From Propionibacteriaceae bacterium (GTDB taxonomy: Bacteria; Actinomycetota; Actinomycetes; Propionibacteriales; Propionibacteriaceae), in contig WRIJ01000013.1 of assembly GCA_009782785.1 (NCBI GenBank), forward strand, positions 1-50,177: a DNA stretch of 50,177 nucleotides, written 5' to 3'. The translations under genes and the position numbers were made by a program. The notes under the pieces were generated by a model. It saw nothing but the letters and a program-made list of their open reading frames with translations, did no database searches and was not told the origin of the DNA. Positions 8,227 through 16,934 of the stretch are shown here, piece after piece. The stretch's first letter is position 1, and each line of letters begins with the position of its first letter.

Positions 8227-8637
8227 TCAACTCTGGGAGACAAGTTCCACTGAACATTGAGCTATACCCTGACACCCACGGGCCAACCTCTCATCGGATG
8301 TCAGAAAAACAGCACCCAGCTCTTCGGCCAAAGCCACGTAGGTTGCATCATAAGCAGACACGGCATCTCTGAGAACCCAGACACGATCCATGAGTGGAAC
8401 CAAGGGCCACAATTCCAAAGGCAATTGTTGAAAATCAGTTATTGCTTCATTCGCTCGTTCCATGGTCAATGTTCCCCTTCGAACAAGTCTTCTGAGTGTC
8501 GAAATGATTTCGACAGCCACTATCTCTGGGGCATGAATTTGTGGTGAATGACCCTGAAGAAAGGGTTCCACTCGTTTTCCAATATCTGTGTCCAGCAAAA
8601 CCTCGATGAGCGCAGAAGCATCAATAACAAGACTCAC
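8227..8637 (-). CDS. vapC: PIN-domain toxin ribonuclease (VapC/FitB type)
   Basis: 136-residue PIN protein: MSLVIDASALIEVLL has the first Asp, APEIVAVEIISTLRRL the Glu, AYDATYVALAEELGAVFLTSD the two later acidic residues. The spacing is that of VapC/FitB. The ATG overlaps the antitoxin stop by four bases. Expected to be an RNase silenced by the antitoxin encoded just upstream. Confidence 0.88.
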   Translation of the reverse strand: MSLVIDASALIEVLLDTDIGKRVEPFLQGHSPQIHAPEIVAVEIISTLRRLVRRGTLTMERANEAITDFQQLPLELWPLVPLMDRVWVLRDAVSAYDATYVALAEELGAVFLTSDERLARGCQGIAQCSVELVSQS

Positions 8638-8864
8638 GAACGCGCATCCCGCTCTGCGCGAATAATGGAAGCTGCATCAACATCACCCAGCGGTGGTGTG
8701 CGTTGCTTGATCCTCTCCAGAACCTCATCCAGAGTGGGGGTAGCTGCAATATCGTCCAGGCGCGCAGCCACATAGTCAGACAGACTCTGACCCGCCTGAA
8801 CCGCACGTACCCTCAAAATTTGATGGGTGTTTTCGGAAAGATTTCTCACTTGCAGCATTGACAT
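8634..8864 (-). CDS. vapB: FitA/VapB-type antitoxin
   Basis: 76 residues. MLQVRNLSENTHQILRVRAV is the FitA-type ribbon-helix-helix start; AGQSLSDYVAARL forms the second helix; the Arg/Asp-rich end should wrap the toxin. An alternative start is the ATG two codons in. A strong palindrome lies 11 nt upstream of the start, consistent with autorepression. First gene of a two-gene operon with the PIN toxin. Confidence 0.87.
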   Translation of the reverse strand: MSMLQVRNLSENTHQILRVRAVQAGQSLSDYVAARLDDIAATPTLDEVLERIKQRTPPLGDVDAASIIRAERDARS

Positions 8865-8875
8865 GTGATAAGCAT

Positions 8876-8891
8876 GTCACGCATGCGTTAC
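8876..8891 (-). promoter_or_regulatory. Palindromic operator of the vapBC (fitAB) pair
   Basis: GTCACGCATGCGTTAC is 14/16 symmetric around GCATGC, 11 nt upstream of the antitoxin start. Flanking GACATG and CATGTC half-sites extend the symmetry, giving a cluster of CATG-centred boxes from about 8862 to 8898. This fits a ribbon-helix-helix operator. Confidence 0.55.
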
Positions 8892-8956
8892 GCATGTCAA
8901 TTGTTGGAGGAGACCTGCACCACTGACAGATCTATGCAATTCCAACGAGAATGTAA

Positions 8957-9160
8957 TATTCCGCAGTACGGATGTTTCTCTCCGCAGCCCTCAGCCACAA
9001 CGGAATCCCCTTCCCGGTCAAACTTGAAGACACCCGAAAGCCAAACGCTGAACTACGCGAAGCACTAGAAGATGCCAGGTTAGGCAGAAATCTCCATGGT
9101 CCGTTCTTGACTGCTGAAGACGCTGTCAACTCAATTGTCGAATCATCGATGAATAAATGA
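8957..9160 (+). pseudogene. 5'-truncated RelB/DinJ antitoxin
   Basis: After a TAA at 8954 the frame reads YSAVRMFLSAALSHNGIPFP, which is the second helix and linker of RelB/DinJ antitoxins. It continues to LREALEDARLGRNLHGPFLTAEDAVNSIVE, a typical tail. The N-terminal strand and first helix are missing. Translation from ATG 8972 would give 62 residues. No RelE follows: the next gene is clpB in the opposite direction. Confidence 0.55.
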
Positions 9161-9210
9161 TTGTGTGTGCTTCTGGCACGGGAACCCACACAGACTTGTT
9201 TGAGTGATCT

Positions 9211-11790
9211 CTAGTCCTCAAGGATATCGAGCCCGTCACCGGCCTCGTTTACATCGAACAGTACGCTCTGGGCATCGGTGATCTCGCCACCGAGAACCAT
9301 CTTCGCCAGGGGATCCTCGATCACAGTCTGGATGAGTCGCCTCAAAGGACGAGCCCCGTACACCGGGTCGAATCCGTTCGCACCCAACCAATCACGCCCA
9401 GTGTCAGTGACCTCGACGGTGATACGACGATCTGCCAACCTCTTGTTCAGTCGCGCCAGGTTGATGACCACGATCTTGGCGAGATCCTCACGAGTGAGCG
9501 CCTCAAACATGACAATGTCATCGAGACGATTCAAAAACTCGGGCTTGAAAATCATCCTCACCGCGGTCATCACCGATTCACGCTGTTCCTCAGGTTCCAA
9601 GGTGATCTCCGTCAGGAACTGCGACCCGATGTTGCTGGTCATAATCAGGATCGTGTTCCTGAAATCAACAGTACGGCCCTGGCCATCAGTCAAGCGCCCA
9701 TCATCGAGCACCTGCAGCAGTACGTTGAACACCTCCGGGTGGGCTTTCTCGACCTCATCCAGCAGAACCACCGAGTACGGGCGGCGCCGCACGGACTCTG
9801 TCAACTGGCCACCCTCGTCGTACCCCACATATCCTGGAGGGGCACCCATCAAACGAGCCACCGAATGCTTCTCCGAATACTCGCTCATATCAATGCGGAT
9901 CATCGCCTGCTCATCATCAAACAGGAACTCCGCTAATGCCTTCGCCAACTCGGTCTTGCCCACACCCGTGGGCCCCAGGAACAGGAACGACCCCGTGGGA
10001 CGATTCGGGTCAGAGATCCCCGCGCGCGCTCGACGTACCGCATCAGCTATCGACACGACCGCTGCTTCCTGACCGATCAAACGCTGACCAATCACGGCTT
10101 CCATCTCCAGCAGTTTCTCCGACTCGCCTTGCAGCATCTTGCCCACCGGTATCCCCGTCCACGCCGACACCACCTCAGCGATATCACTCGCGTCGACTTC
10201 CTCCGACACCATCGTGTACGAGCTGCGCGCCTCCGCTGCCCGCGCCAAACGCTCCTCCAGTTTCGGCAACTCGGCGTACAGCAACTCTGAGGCCTTCGTC
10301 AGGTCACCCTCACGCTGGGCCCGCTCCGCCTCGATGCGTACCCGGTCAATGATCTCCTTGATATCGCCGACCTCGTTGAGTCCCGACTTTTCCTCAGTCC
10401 ACGTTGATTCCAGTACGCGCAACCGCTCCTGATGATCAGCCAGCTCTGCCTGCAAACGACCCAAGCGCTCTTTCGACGACGGATCATCCTCCTTCTCCAA
10501 AGCAAACTGCTCCATCGTCATCCGATCCACCTGGCGACGCAACTCATCAATCGCCTCCGGTGAGGAATCAATCTCCATACGCAACCGCGAGGCCGCCTCA
10601 TCCACCAAATCGATCGCCTTATCCGGCAACTGGCGTGACGTAATATATCGATGCGATAGGGTCGCAGCCGCCACCAGAGCCGAATCGGTGACGCGTACCT
10701 TGTGGTGCGCCTCGTACCTCTCCCTCAACCCGCGCAGAATCGCAATCGTGTCCTCCACCGACGGCTCGCCCACATACACCTGCTGGAATCGCCTCTCCAA
10801 GGCCGGGTCTTTCTCAATGCGCTCACGGTACTCATCCAGCGTGGTCGCGCCGATCATGCGCAGCTCCCCGCGCGCCAACATAGGCTTCAACATATTGCCT
10901 GCATCCATTGCGGAATCCCCGGATGCGCCCGCGCCCACCATGGTGTGCAGTTCATCAATGAACGTGATGATCTGGCCTTCGGCTTCCTTGATTTCACCCA
11001 GTACGGCTTTGAGGCGCTCCTCGAATTCCCCGCGGAATTTCGCACCCGCGACCATGGATGCCAAATCGAGCGACACCAGTCGACGCCCTTTGAGAGAATC
11101 GGGTACGTCACCAGCAACGATCCGCTGGGCGAGCCCATCGACGACCGCTGACTTACCGACCCCGGGTTCGCCAATGATGACAGGGTTATTTTTGGTACGG
11201 CGCGCCAGCACCTGCACAATGCGACGAATCTCCGAGTCGCGCCCGATCACCGGATCGAGTTTCCCATCACGAGCCAACTCAGTCAGGTCGACCGAATATT
11301 TGTCGAGAGCCGACTCCCCACCCTCAGAGGCTGCAGAGGTCACACGCTTGCCACCGCGTCTTTCATTGAAAGATTCGGTGAGTTTCTTAGCGGATGCCCC
11401 AAGCTTCTCCAGTAGGTCTCGTACCTCTGACTTCACTGTCGCCAAACCGATCAGCAAGTGTTCTGTCGCCACAAACTGGTCGCCCATGGCGTGTGCCTGG
11501 GTTTCTGCTTCCGCCAGTACGCGTGCCAGCCCACCGGAGAGTGTCGGCTGCGCCACCGAGGACCCCGAGGCCGCAGGGAGTTTCGAGATGAGTTGTTTGG
11601 CTGCGGTGTCGATCTGAGTCGGATCAGCACCCACCGACTCCAGCAATGGACTCACCGTATTGTCGGGAATCAACAACAACGCCGACAACAGGTGTTCCGG
11701 CTCCACAGCAGGGTTCCCATTCGTCAACGCAGTACGAGTCGCCGCACTATAAGCGTCGCGACTCATCGCAGTCAGCTTCTCCGCGTCCAT
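9211..11790 (-). CDS. clpB: ATP-dependent disaggregase ClpB
   Basis: 859-residue Hsp100 chaperone that, with DnaK, pulls proteins out of aggregates. Order: Clp N domain (two repeats, residues 1-145), first AAA+ domain with Walker A GEPGVGKS near residue 207 and [10 protein letters not shown], the coiled-coil middle domain (about 405-525), second AAA+ domain with GPTGVGKT near 606 and [12 protein letters not shown], and the C-terminal domain ([12 protein letters not shown]). The start is ATG 11790, preceded by GGAGGAC; a TTG one codon upstream is not needed. A HAIR element for the heat-shock repressor HspR lies 15 bp upstream. The length is normal for actinobacterial ClpB. It stands alone, with no dnaK or hspR nearby. 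Confidence 0.98.
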   Translation of the reverse strand: MDAEKLTAMSRDAYSAATRTALTNGNPAVEPEHLLSALLLIPDNTVSPLLESVGADPTQIDTAAKQLISKLPAASGSSVAQPTLSGGLARVLAEAETQAHAMGDQFVATEHLLIGLATVKSEVRDLLEKLGASAKKLTESFNERRGGKRVTSAASEGGESALDKYSVDLTELARDGKLDPVIGRDSEIRRIVQVLARRTKNNPVIIGEPGVGKSAVVDGLAQRIVAGDVPDSLKGRRLVSLDLASMVAGAKFRGEFEERLKAVLGEIKEAEGQIITFIDELHTMVGAGASGDSAMDAGNMLKPMLARGELRMIGATTLDEYRERIEKDPALERRFQQVYVGEPSVEDTIAILRGLRERYEAHHKVRVTDSALVAAATLSHRYITSRQLPDKAIDLVDEAASRLRMEIDSSPEAIDELRRQVDRMTMEQFALEKEDDPSSKERLGRLQAELADHQERLRVLESTWTEEKSGLNEVGDIKEIIDRVRIEAERAQREGDLTKASELLYAELPKLEERLARAAEARSSYTMVSEEVDASDIAEVVSAWTGIPVGKMLQGESEKLLEMEAVIGQRLIGQEAAVVSIADAVRRARAGISDPNRPTGSFLFLGPTGVGKTELAKALAEFLFDDEQAMIRIDMSEYSEKHSVARLMGAPPGYVGYDEGGQLTESVRRRPYSVVLLDEVEKAHPEVFNVLLQVLDDGRLTDGQGRTVDFRNTILIMTSNIGSQFLTEITLEPEEQRESVMTAVRMIFKPEFLNRLDDIVMFEALTREDLAKIVVINLARLNKRLADRRITVEVTDTGRDWLGANGFDPVYGARPLRRLIQTVIEDPLAKMVLGGEITDAQSVLFDVNEAGDGLDILED

Positions 11791-11804
11791 CAATGTCCTC
11801 CAAA

Positions 11805-11825
11805 GTTGAGTGTACTAGGCTCAAG
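11805..11825 (-). promoter_or_regulatory. HAIR box (HspR binding site) of clpB
   Basis: GTTGAGT-N7-GCTCAAG matches the actinobacterial HAIR consensus CTTGAGT-N7-ACTCAAG in 6 of 7 positions on each arm. It sits between a candidate -10 box (TATAAC, 11840-11845, minus strand) and the ribosome-binding site, where bound HspR would block clpB transcription until heat shock. Confidence 0.85.
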
Positions 11826-11870
11826 TTTACTACGAGAGGGTTATAGTGTCCAGACAAGCAGCTGTGGATT

Positions 11871-11908
11871 CTAGATTCTGCGAGTCGCTTCGCTCCGCAG
11901 AATGACCG
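11871..11908. repeat. REP-like palindrome
   Basis: Nearly identical to the copy at 3907 (ATTCTGCGAGTCGCTTCGC then CCGCAGAATGACCG). Lies between the divergent clpB and fic genes. Confidence 0.8.
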
Positions 11909-12035
11909 AGCTGGGTGAGAAGGGTAAAGACGGGGTGGGTGAGATACGGAAAGAAGCAGGGCCAGCGTATTGGGCACCTCAAGACTGTCAAACACTTCTA
12001 GTGCCGCTAGTAGGATGGAAAGGAAAGGACGTGAG

Positions 12036-13037
12036 ATGCTTCCGGAATTCTTCACTTTTCAGAACTCCTGGGTTGAACAGGTGGGGCGCATCCATGTCCT
12101 GGTCGAACGGCTCCATGGCGCAGAAGAATCCTTGCCGCACAGACTCAGTCTTCGCCGCGCGAGTCGGATCAACTCTGTTCATTCATCAACAGCGATTGAG
12201 GGAAATCGCCTGAGCCTAGACGAGGTGACCGCTGTCATTGATGGGCGTACTGTCTATGGTCCAGAACGGGACATCTTGGAAGTACGCAATGCATGGACTG
12301 CGTACGAATCATTGGATGTTTTTGATCCGTATTCGGTTGATGACTTTCTCAAGGCTCATGGTTTGCTCACTCAGGGACTGATCAGTGAATCGGGGATGTT
12401 TCGCCGCCGTGAAGTGGATATCGTCAATGCAGCTGGTGAGGTGCTGCATTCTGGGTCTCAACCCGCCAAAGTCCCGCGCCTCGTACGGCAATTGCTGGAG
12501 TGGGCTTCATCAACTGATGCTCATCCGCTCATTACTTCGAGTGCGACACATTTCTTGATTGAACAGATTCATCCTTTCCAGGACGGCAACGGTCGCATTG
12601 GGCGAATGTGGCAAACACTCATGCTTAGTCGGTGGAATCCTGTTTTTGCGTGGATGCCTACAGAATCTCTTATCGCTCGCGAGCAATTAGGTTATTACAC
12701 TGCGCTCCAAGATTCTCGGGAACCAGAGATTGATGGGGCTGCGTTCATCACGTTCATGTTGGGGATTATTGAGGATTCCCTCAAGGTCTACCAGGCGGAT
12801 GTCGTAGTAAATGTCGTAGATGATGTCGTAGTAAATGAGCGGATTCTGGACTTGATTCGTGCTCATCCTTCCATCAGTGCAACACGCTTGGCCGAACAGC
12901 TCGGGATGTCATCTCGCCAGATTCAACGGGTCATCAAAGACTGGAAAGACCAAGGAGTGCTAGTACGCGAAGGGTCCGCCAAATCTGGGTCGTGGATTGT
13001 GAAACCCAGCGCAACCACCATCATGGATTCCCCCTAG
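12036..13037 (+). CDS. fic: Fic-family AMP-transferase with built-in inhibitory helix
   Basis: 333 residues. The catalytic motif HPFQDGNGRIGR (residues 179-190) is a perfect Fic signature. Fic enzymes use the His to transfer AMP (or a related group) to hydroxyl side chains of target proteins. The inhibitory motif [S/T]xxxE[G/N] is present upstream as STAIEG (51-56), so this is a class II, self-inhibited Fic. A winged-helix-like tail follows (SISATRLAEQLGMSSRQIQRVIKDW). The linker contains a short repeat, DVVVN-VV-DDVVVN. ATG 12036 is preceded by AAGGA; TAGGAT at 12011-12016 may be the -10 box. An in-frame ATG at 12015 is less likely. The target protein is unknown. Confidence 0.92.
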   Translation: MLPEFFTFQNSWVEQVGRIHVLVERLHGAEESLPHRLSLRRASRINSVHSSTAIEGNRLSLDEVTAVIDGRTVYGPERDILEVRNAWTAYESLDVFDPYSVDDFLKAHGLLTQGLISESGMFRRREVDIVNAAGEVLHSGSQPAKVPRLVRQLLEWASSTDAHPLITSSATHFLIEQIHPFQDGNGRIGRMWQTLMLSRWNPVFAWMPTESLIAREQLGYYTALQDSREPEIDGAAFITFMLGIIEDSLKVYQADVVVNVVDDVVVNERILDLIRAHPSISATRLAEQLGMSSRQIQRVIKDWKDQGVLVREGSAKSGSWIVKPSATTIMDSP

Positions 13038-13121
13038 TCCGAACTCGGAAAGCAGTACTCCATGGCCACCCGATTTCACAATCCGAATATGCAGAAGAAG
13101 CTCTAATGACGCGCCAGATTT

Positions 13122-13382
13122 TTAGTAATACTTTGGTCGTACCAACATCCAGATGAGCCACAAACCACCAGTGCAGATTATTAACACAATATCTAGTGCT
13201 AGGTTGTATTTTCTTGGGACCAACCCACCAGCGCTGGCAGCAGCGCTTGCCGACGAAGATGCGGAGTTATTGATGATGATTGGAGTGTCTTTAGCATTGC
13301 CATGGTTCTTCGTCGCCACTCCACAGTGAATGCAAACAACTGCTTCATTGTCGATTTCTTGAGCACATTTATAGCAAAACAT
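13122..13382 (-). CDS. Zinc-ribbon plus transmembrane small protein
   Basis: 86 residues. CYKC at residues 3-6 and CIHC at 17-20 form a zinc ribbon. A Ser/Ala-rich linker follows, then a hydrophobic helix (LALDIVLIICTGGLWLIWML) and a basic end. The start has a good GAGGAGAT ribosome-binding site. Function unknown; such proteins are usually cytoplasmic-facing membrane proteins. The N-terminus resembles the partial gene at the right end of the window. Confidence 0.75.
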   Translation of the reverse strand: MFCYKCAQEIDNEAVVCIHCGVATKNHGNAKDTPIIINNSASSSASAAASAGGLVPRKYNLALDIVLIICTGGLWLIWMLVRPKYY

Positions 13383-13451
13383 TGGATCTCCTCATCTGTA
13401 AATCCTCGAAGAACAGGCATCTCCATGCAGGTCGACTTCATGCTACATTTC

Positions 13452-13485
13452 AAAAAAAAAAAAAAAAGCAACATGGCGAGTTGCT
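13452..13485 (-). terminator. Intrinsic terminator of the Phd/RelE operon
   Basis: Read on the minus strand: stem AGCAAC / GTTGCT with a 6-nt loop, followed by sixteen U residues (the A-run at 13452-13467 on the plus strand). It lies about 60 nt after the relE stop. This is the clearest rho-independent terminator in the window. Confidence 0.85.
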
Positions 13486-13546
13486 TCTTTCCCACAGGAG
13501 GCAGCAACGAGCAGCACAGCAGGGACGTACTTTGTGTGTTGGCTGG

Positions 13547-13816
13547 TTAATGGGATCGATAGGCGTCCGCACGATGCCGAATATTGATCACACTGACAAC
13601 TATCTCGGACTCGTGGATGTCGTAGATGATGCGGAATTGTCCGCGTCGCGCCGAAAAAGACGGCCACAGGGGTTCATCGAGTTGCTTGCCGACCCTGTGC
13701 GGGTTGTCTGCGAGAGAGCCATAGATGAACTCGAAACACGCGACTGCCACCACTTCGGGAAGATCAGTTGTCAGGGCTCTTTTCGCTTGGCGGGAGAGTC
13801 GAACGGTATAACTCAC
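13547..13816 (-). CDS. relE: RelE/ParE-family toxin
   Basis: 89 residues from a GTG start two bases after the antitoxin stop. VSYTVRLSRQAKRAL is the RelE first strand and helix; LDEPLWPSFSARRGQFRIIYDI and VVSVINIRHRADAYR are the conserved C-terminal strands with the basic residues used for mRNA cleavage on the ribosome. A longer reading upstream would overlap the antitoxin gene and lacks family similarity. The operon ends in a strong terminator. Confidence 0.88.
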   Translation of the reverse strand: MSYTVRLSRQAKRALTTDLPEVVAVACFEFIYGSLADNPHRVGKQLDEPLWPSFSARRGQFRIIYDIHESEIVVSVINIRHRADAYRSH

Positions 13817-13818
13817 GC

Positions 13819-14097
13819 CTATCCTCGCCCAGCTTTGGCCATAGCTGCCCGTACGTCTTCTTCGTCGTACCATTCACCAGCAGACATCTGCTCGAGTGAT
13901 TCACTGATCTGTTTCACCAAATCACTATCAGACAAGATGTCGAGTGTCTCCATCAGTGAATCAAAATCATCAGCACCCAGCAGTACGGCAGCTCGCCGGC
14001 CATTCTTGGTGACCTCAACACGCTGGTGTGTGGTCACAGCGGAGTCAATAATCTGCGAAAACTGTGAACGTGCTTCAGCAACAGGCATGGTGATCAT
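13819..14097 (-). CDS. Phd/YefM-family antitoxin
   Basis: 92 residues. MPVAEARSQFSQIIDSAVTT and QRVEVTKNGRRAAVLLGADDFDSL are the Phd/YefM fold; the acidic tail (EQMSAGEWYDEEDVRAAM) should bind the RelE-type toxin. ATG 14097 is chosen because a TATAAT box ends 7 nt before it, giving a leaderless mRNA; ATG 14088 and 14103 are alternatives. First gene of the operon with the toxin. Confidence 0.85.
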   Translation of the reverse strand: MITMPVAEARSQFSQIIDSAVTTHQRVEVTKNGRRAAVLLGADDFDSLMETLDILSDSDLVKQISESLEQMSAGEWYDEEDVRAAMAKAGRG

Positions 14098-14104
14098 GTA
14101 CATA

Positions 14105-14110
14105 ATTATA
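14105..14110 (-). promoter_or_regulatory. -10 box of the Phd/RelE operon (leaderless)
   Basis: Perfect TATAAT on the minus strand, 7 nt before ATG 14097. Confidence 0.65.
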
Positions 14111-14167
14111 GACAGAAAAGATCTACCCAGAACCGTACGCCCTCCACACTTGTGGATATTCACATAT

Positions 14168-14210
14168 CTGGATTCTGCGAGTCGCGCTGGCGCGCTCCGC
14201 AGAAAGACGG
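14168..14210. repeat. REP-like palindrome
   Basis: CTGGATTCTGCGAGTCGC, then GCTGGCGCGCTCCGC and AGAAAGACGG. The arms pair except that the right arm has AGAAAG for AGAATG. Confidence 0.75.
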
Positions 14211-14283
14211 GGTTGGGCGGTTGGTGACGGTTGCAGATAGGGATGGGTAGTTGCTACCAGACACAGTGGACGAGGTTGCGACC

Positions 14284-15306
14284 TTACTCGTCGGTCATCC
14301 AGGTGTGGGGCAGATGGCCGGCAAACGTAGTCAACACCTCTTGGGCGGCTTCCATGGCGGAGGTCGTACCCTCCATGACTGCAGACTCAAGGCGACCGCG
14401 TACTTCCTTGACCGCGCGAGTTTGGCGTACTGACTCCAACAGCTCGTCATCGATCAGCGACCACATCCAGTCGCGTTGCTGGCGGGCACGGCGCGATGCC
14501 AGTCCACCAGTTTTCTCCAGGTACGCGCGGTGCTCAAGAATCGACTCCCACAATTCCTCCAACCCATCACCGGTGTACGACGAGGAGGTTAACACCGGTG
14601 GGCGCCGCGCCTTCGGATCAGCAGTAATCAACTTCATCGCAGTCGCCAACTCGCGCGCAGCCACCCGGGCAGCCGCCTCATTATCGCCATCAGCCTTGTT
14701 GACGGTGATGATGTCCGCCATCTCCAAGATCCCCTTCTTGATCCCCTGGAGCTGGTCGCCAGCACGCGCTAACGTCACCAACAAAAACGTATCCACCATG
14801 CCCGCGACAGCCACCTCAGATTGCCCAACCCCCACGGTTTCCACCAGAACGACGTCATAACCCGCTGCCTCGACCACCAGCATCGATTCACGAGTGGCAC
14901 GCGCCACACCACCCAAGTGGTTTCCCGATGGTGAAGGTCGAATAAACGCATCATCGTTCACTGCTAAGGCACCCATGCGCGTACGATCCCCCAAGATCGA
15001 TCCACCTGTTTTCGACGAGGACGGATCCACCGCCAAGACAGCCACCTTGTGACCTTTCCCGATCAGGCGTACCCCCATCGCATCAATGAACGTCGACTTT
15101 CCTGCACCCGGTACGCCCGTCACCCCGATGCGTACTGCCTTTGTCGGATGATCCCGCAAAATACCCAGCAACTCACGCGCACGAGCCCGATCATCGATCT
15201 TCATCGACTCCACTAAAGTGATCGCCCGCGCAATCTGACGACGGTTCCCTGCGATCACCCCTTGAGCAAGGTCGCCAGCAGAATATCCACCAACTGGGTT
15301 ATTCAT
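14284..15306 (-). CDS. meaB: Methylmalonyl-CoA mutase-associated GTPase MeaB (ArgK family)
   Basis: 340-residue G3E P-loop GTPase that protects and reloads methylmalonyl-CoA mutase, gating transfer of adenosylcobalamin. Walker A GVPGAGKST is at residues 64-72; switch regions VDPSSSKTGGSILGDRTRM and VETVGVGQSE and the base motif NKAD follow. The C-terminal dimerisation arm (RARQQRDWMWSLIDDELL) is intact. ATG 15306 has GAGG at a fitting distance; a GTG two codons upstream is less likely. Usually next to the mutase genes, here 9 kb from mutB. A role with the mutA/mutB pair in this window is expected. Confidence 0.95.
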   Translation of the reverse strand: MNNPVGGYSAGDLAQGVIAGNRRQIARAITLVESMKIDDRARARELLGILRDHPTKAVRIGVTGVPGAGKSTFIDAMGVRLIGKGHKVAVLAVDPSSSKTGGSILGDRTRMGALAVNDDAFIRPSPSGNHLGGVARATRESMLVVEAAGYDVVLVETVGVGQSEVAVAGMVDTFLLVTLARAGDQLQGIKKGILEMADIITVNKADGDNEAAARVAARELATAMKLITADPKARRPPVLTSSSYTGDGLEELWESILEHRAYLEKTGGLASRRARQQRDWMWSLIDDELLESVRQTRAVKEVRGRLESAVMEGTTSAMEAAQEVLTTFAGHLPHTWMTDE

Positions 15307-15431
15307 GTGCACCTCACTTCCCTCGGGCTTCCCGGGTTCAAGATTATCCTACAAGCTCTCCACAGAAAGTAGCCCCGTGAGACGGACAGGACTCTTTGGT
15401 ACGCTTTCCATATCGTACGCAAGGAGGGGAT

Positions 15432-16928
15432 ATGGCATCCAAGCCACCTGAATGGGATTACACTCGCCCAGACCTGCCAAATATCTTTAGGTCGGAAGAT
15501 CCCCCCGATACCAATTCGGGTAAACCCGACACAGCAGATGCCCAACCATCTGGCCCGGGCGTACGGAAATCGAATGCTCTAACTTTTGAAGATCCTATCC
15601 CTGCGATCCCACCAATACCTCAGGCCGGACAACCGCCCAACCAGCCGCAACCCCAACCAACACCTGCCACACAGGCGACAAACTCCCGACCAAGGGGCCC
15701 AAAGACATGGGCCGTACTCGGTGTTGGAATCGCAGTCGCCTTGGCAACCGCAGGAATTATCGTAGGAATCTGGGGGGTCACCCACAAATCAACCACCGGT
15801 ACTGGCTTCGCCCCCGCAAACATCGATCCTGATACCATCATCAGTTACGCTGAACGGTGGAAGGGGATAAACCCCAACTACCTGATGGACGACACTGGTG
15901 CAGCGCAGGTTACGCTGGTTGGTTTTACAGCTGGTGGTCAGGAAATCGAGATTCACCACTTCGCTACCTTCGTTCATGCCTATCGAGTCAGTGGAGCTGC
16001 TATCTATGTGGTGGAATGCGACGACCACTTCACAAGCTCACAAATCTTTTCCATCCCTGCAGGTGGACTCTCACCAGGTCAAGAACCAAGTCTCTTAGCC
16101 AGCCTCAATACGTGCCCTGGTCAGTTCGCCGTACTGAAAAACAAAGCGTACTATACGCCGCGCGATCTTCCTGAGGGCACACCTACCTCGCTCATCGAGC
16201 TTGACCTTGCCCCCCATGGGGAGAGTCGAACCATTGACATTAGGTCCACCCTATGCAAGAACTCCAGAGAACCCAACCCCGACATTTTGGGGCTCCTCTC
16301 GACGGATGACCACCTCATCTACTACTGCAGCTATGATGTGGACGGTTCTGAAAGCATCTATAACCCAGAATCCGGGGTGTCATTCGTCTATTGCCAGTAC
16401 TGCTTCACAGAAGTCGTGTTGTCACACGAAATCATCTATTCCCACAACACCTCGGCGTACGAAGAAAAAGGCTTAGATTACCTCACTTTTGATACCGTCT
16501 CCCAGGCATCACAACCCATGGCTGGGCATAGATACGAACGAATATCGAGCTCAGGTTATGGTTGGGCTGCTTACACAGCCGTCGGCACTATTGCAGTGCT
16601 TCCCAACGGCTATGTCTTCGGAGTCGAAACAGAGTTCTACGACGATTCAACATCGTCTGTCGACCTCTATTTCCTCGACACCCAGTTTGAGGTTCACTTG
16701 CTCACCACCATCGATTTCGCACAGTTATACAATCTGACAATCCTCCCCACGTCGAGCTCAAAGATTCTTCTGAGCGTAACCCTCTGGGACTCTAACGGAA
16801 ATCCACAAGCGGAAATGATCCAGACTTATTCCCTGGATGGAGAACTGCTCGACTCATCAACCAAGCCCATAACGTCGCCCGAGCACCTGGCTTATGTTGA
16901 TGTCCAATATCCGCGCTTTTCTGCGTGA
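15432..16928 (+). CDS. Surface-anchored protein with Pro-rich cytoplasmic head (paralogue A)
   Basis: 498 residues of unknown function. A 90-residue Pro/Asn-rich N-terminus opens with MASKPPEWDYTRPDLPNIFR. One transmembrane helix (about 92-116) follows, then a 380-residue extracytoplasmic domain rich in beta-strand-like stretches, with six cysteines also found in paralogue B (YVVEC, TCPGQ, TLCKN, the YYC/YFC stretch and the CQYC pair). The pattern of repeated short hydrophobic strands suggests a beta-propeller-like fold, which is inference. The start has AAGGAGGGG. The 45 bases upstream resemble those of paralogue B (TTTGGTACGC, GTACGCAAGGAGGGG), so the promoter was duplicated with the gene. 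Confidence 0.8.
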   Translation: MASKPPEWDYTRPDLPNIFRSEDPPDTNSGKPDTADAQPSGPGVRKSNALTFEDPIPAIPPIPQAGQPPNQPQPQPTPATQATNSRPRGPKTWAVLGVGIAVALATAGIIVGIWGVTHKSTTGTGFAPANIDPDTIISYAERWKGINPNYLMDDTGAAQVTLVGFTAGGQEIEIHHFATFVHAYRVSGAAIYVVECDDHFTSSQIFSIPAGGLSPGQEPSLLASLNTCPGQFAVLKNKAYYTPRDLPEGTPTSLIELDLAPHGESRTIDIRSTLCKNSREPNPDILGLLSTDDHLIYYCSYDVDGSESIYNPESGVSFVYCQYCFTEVVLSHEIIYSHNTSAYEEKGLDYLTFDTVSQASQPMAGHRYERISSSGYGWAAYTAVGTIAVLPNGYVFGVETEFYDDSTSSVDLYFLDTQFEVHLLTTIDFAQLYNLTILPTSSSKILLSVTLWDSNGNPQAEMIQTYSLDGELLDSSTKPITSPEHLAYVDVQYPRFSA

Positions 16929-16934
16929 CGCCAC

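Noticed and set aside
10688-11617. 309-codon open frame on the plus strand opposite clpB
   Set aside because: It mirrors the codon pattern of clpB, encodes a Ser/Arg-rich low-complexity product and has no ribosome-binding site or promoter.
13452-13467. A16 run as a sequencing artefact
   Set aside because: On the minus strand it directly follows a perfect stem-loop after the relE stop, so it is the U-run of a terminator.
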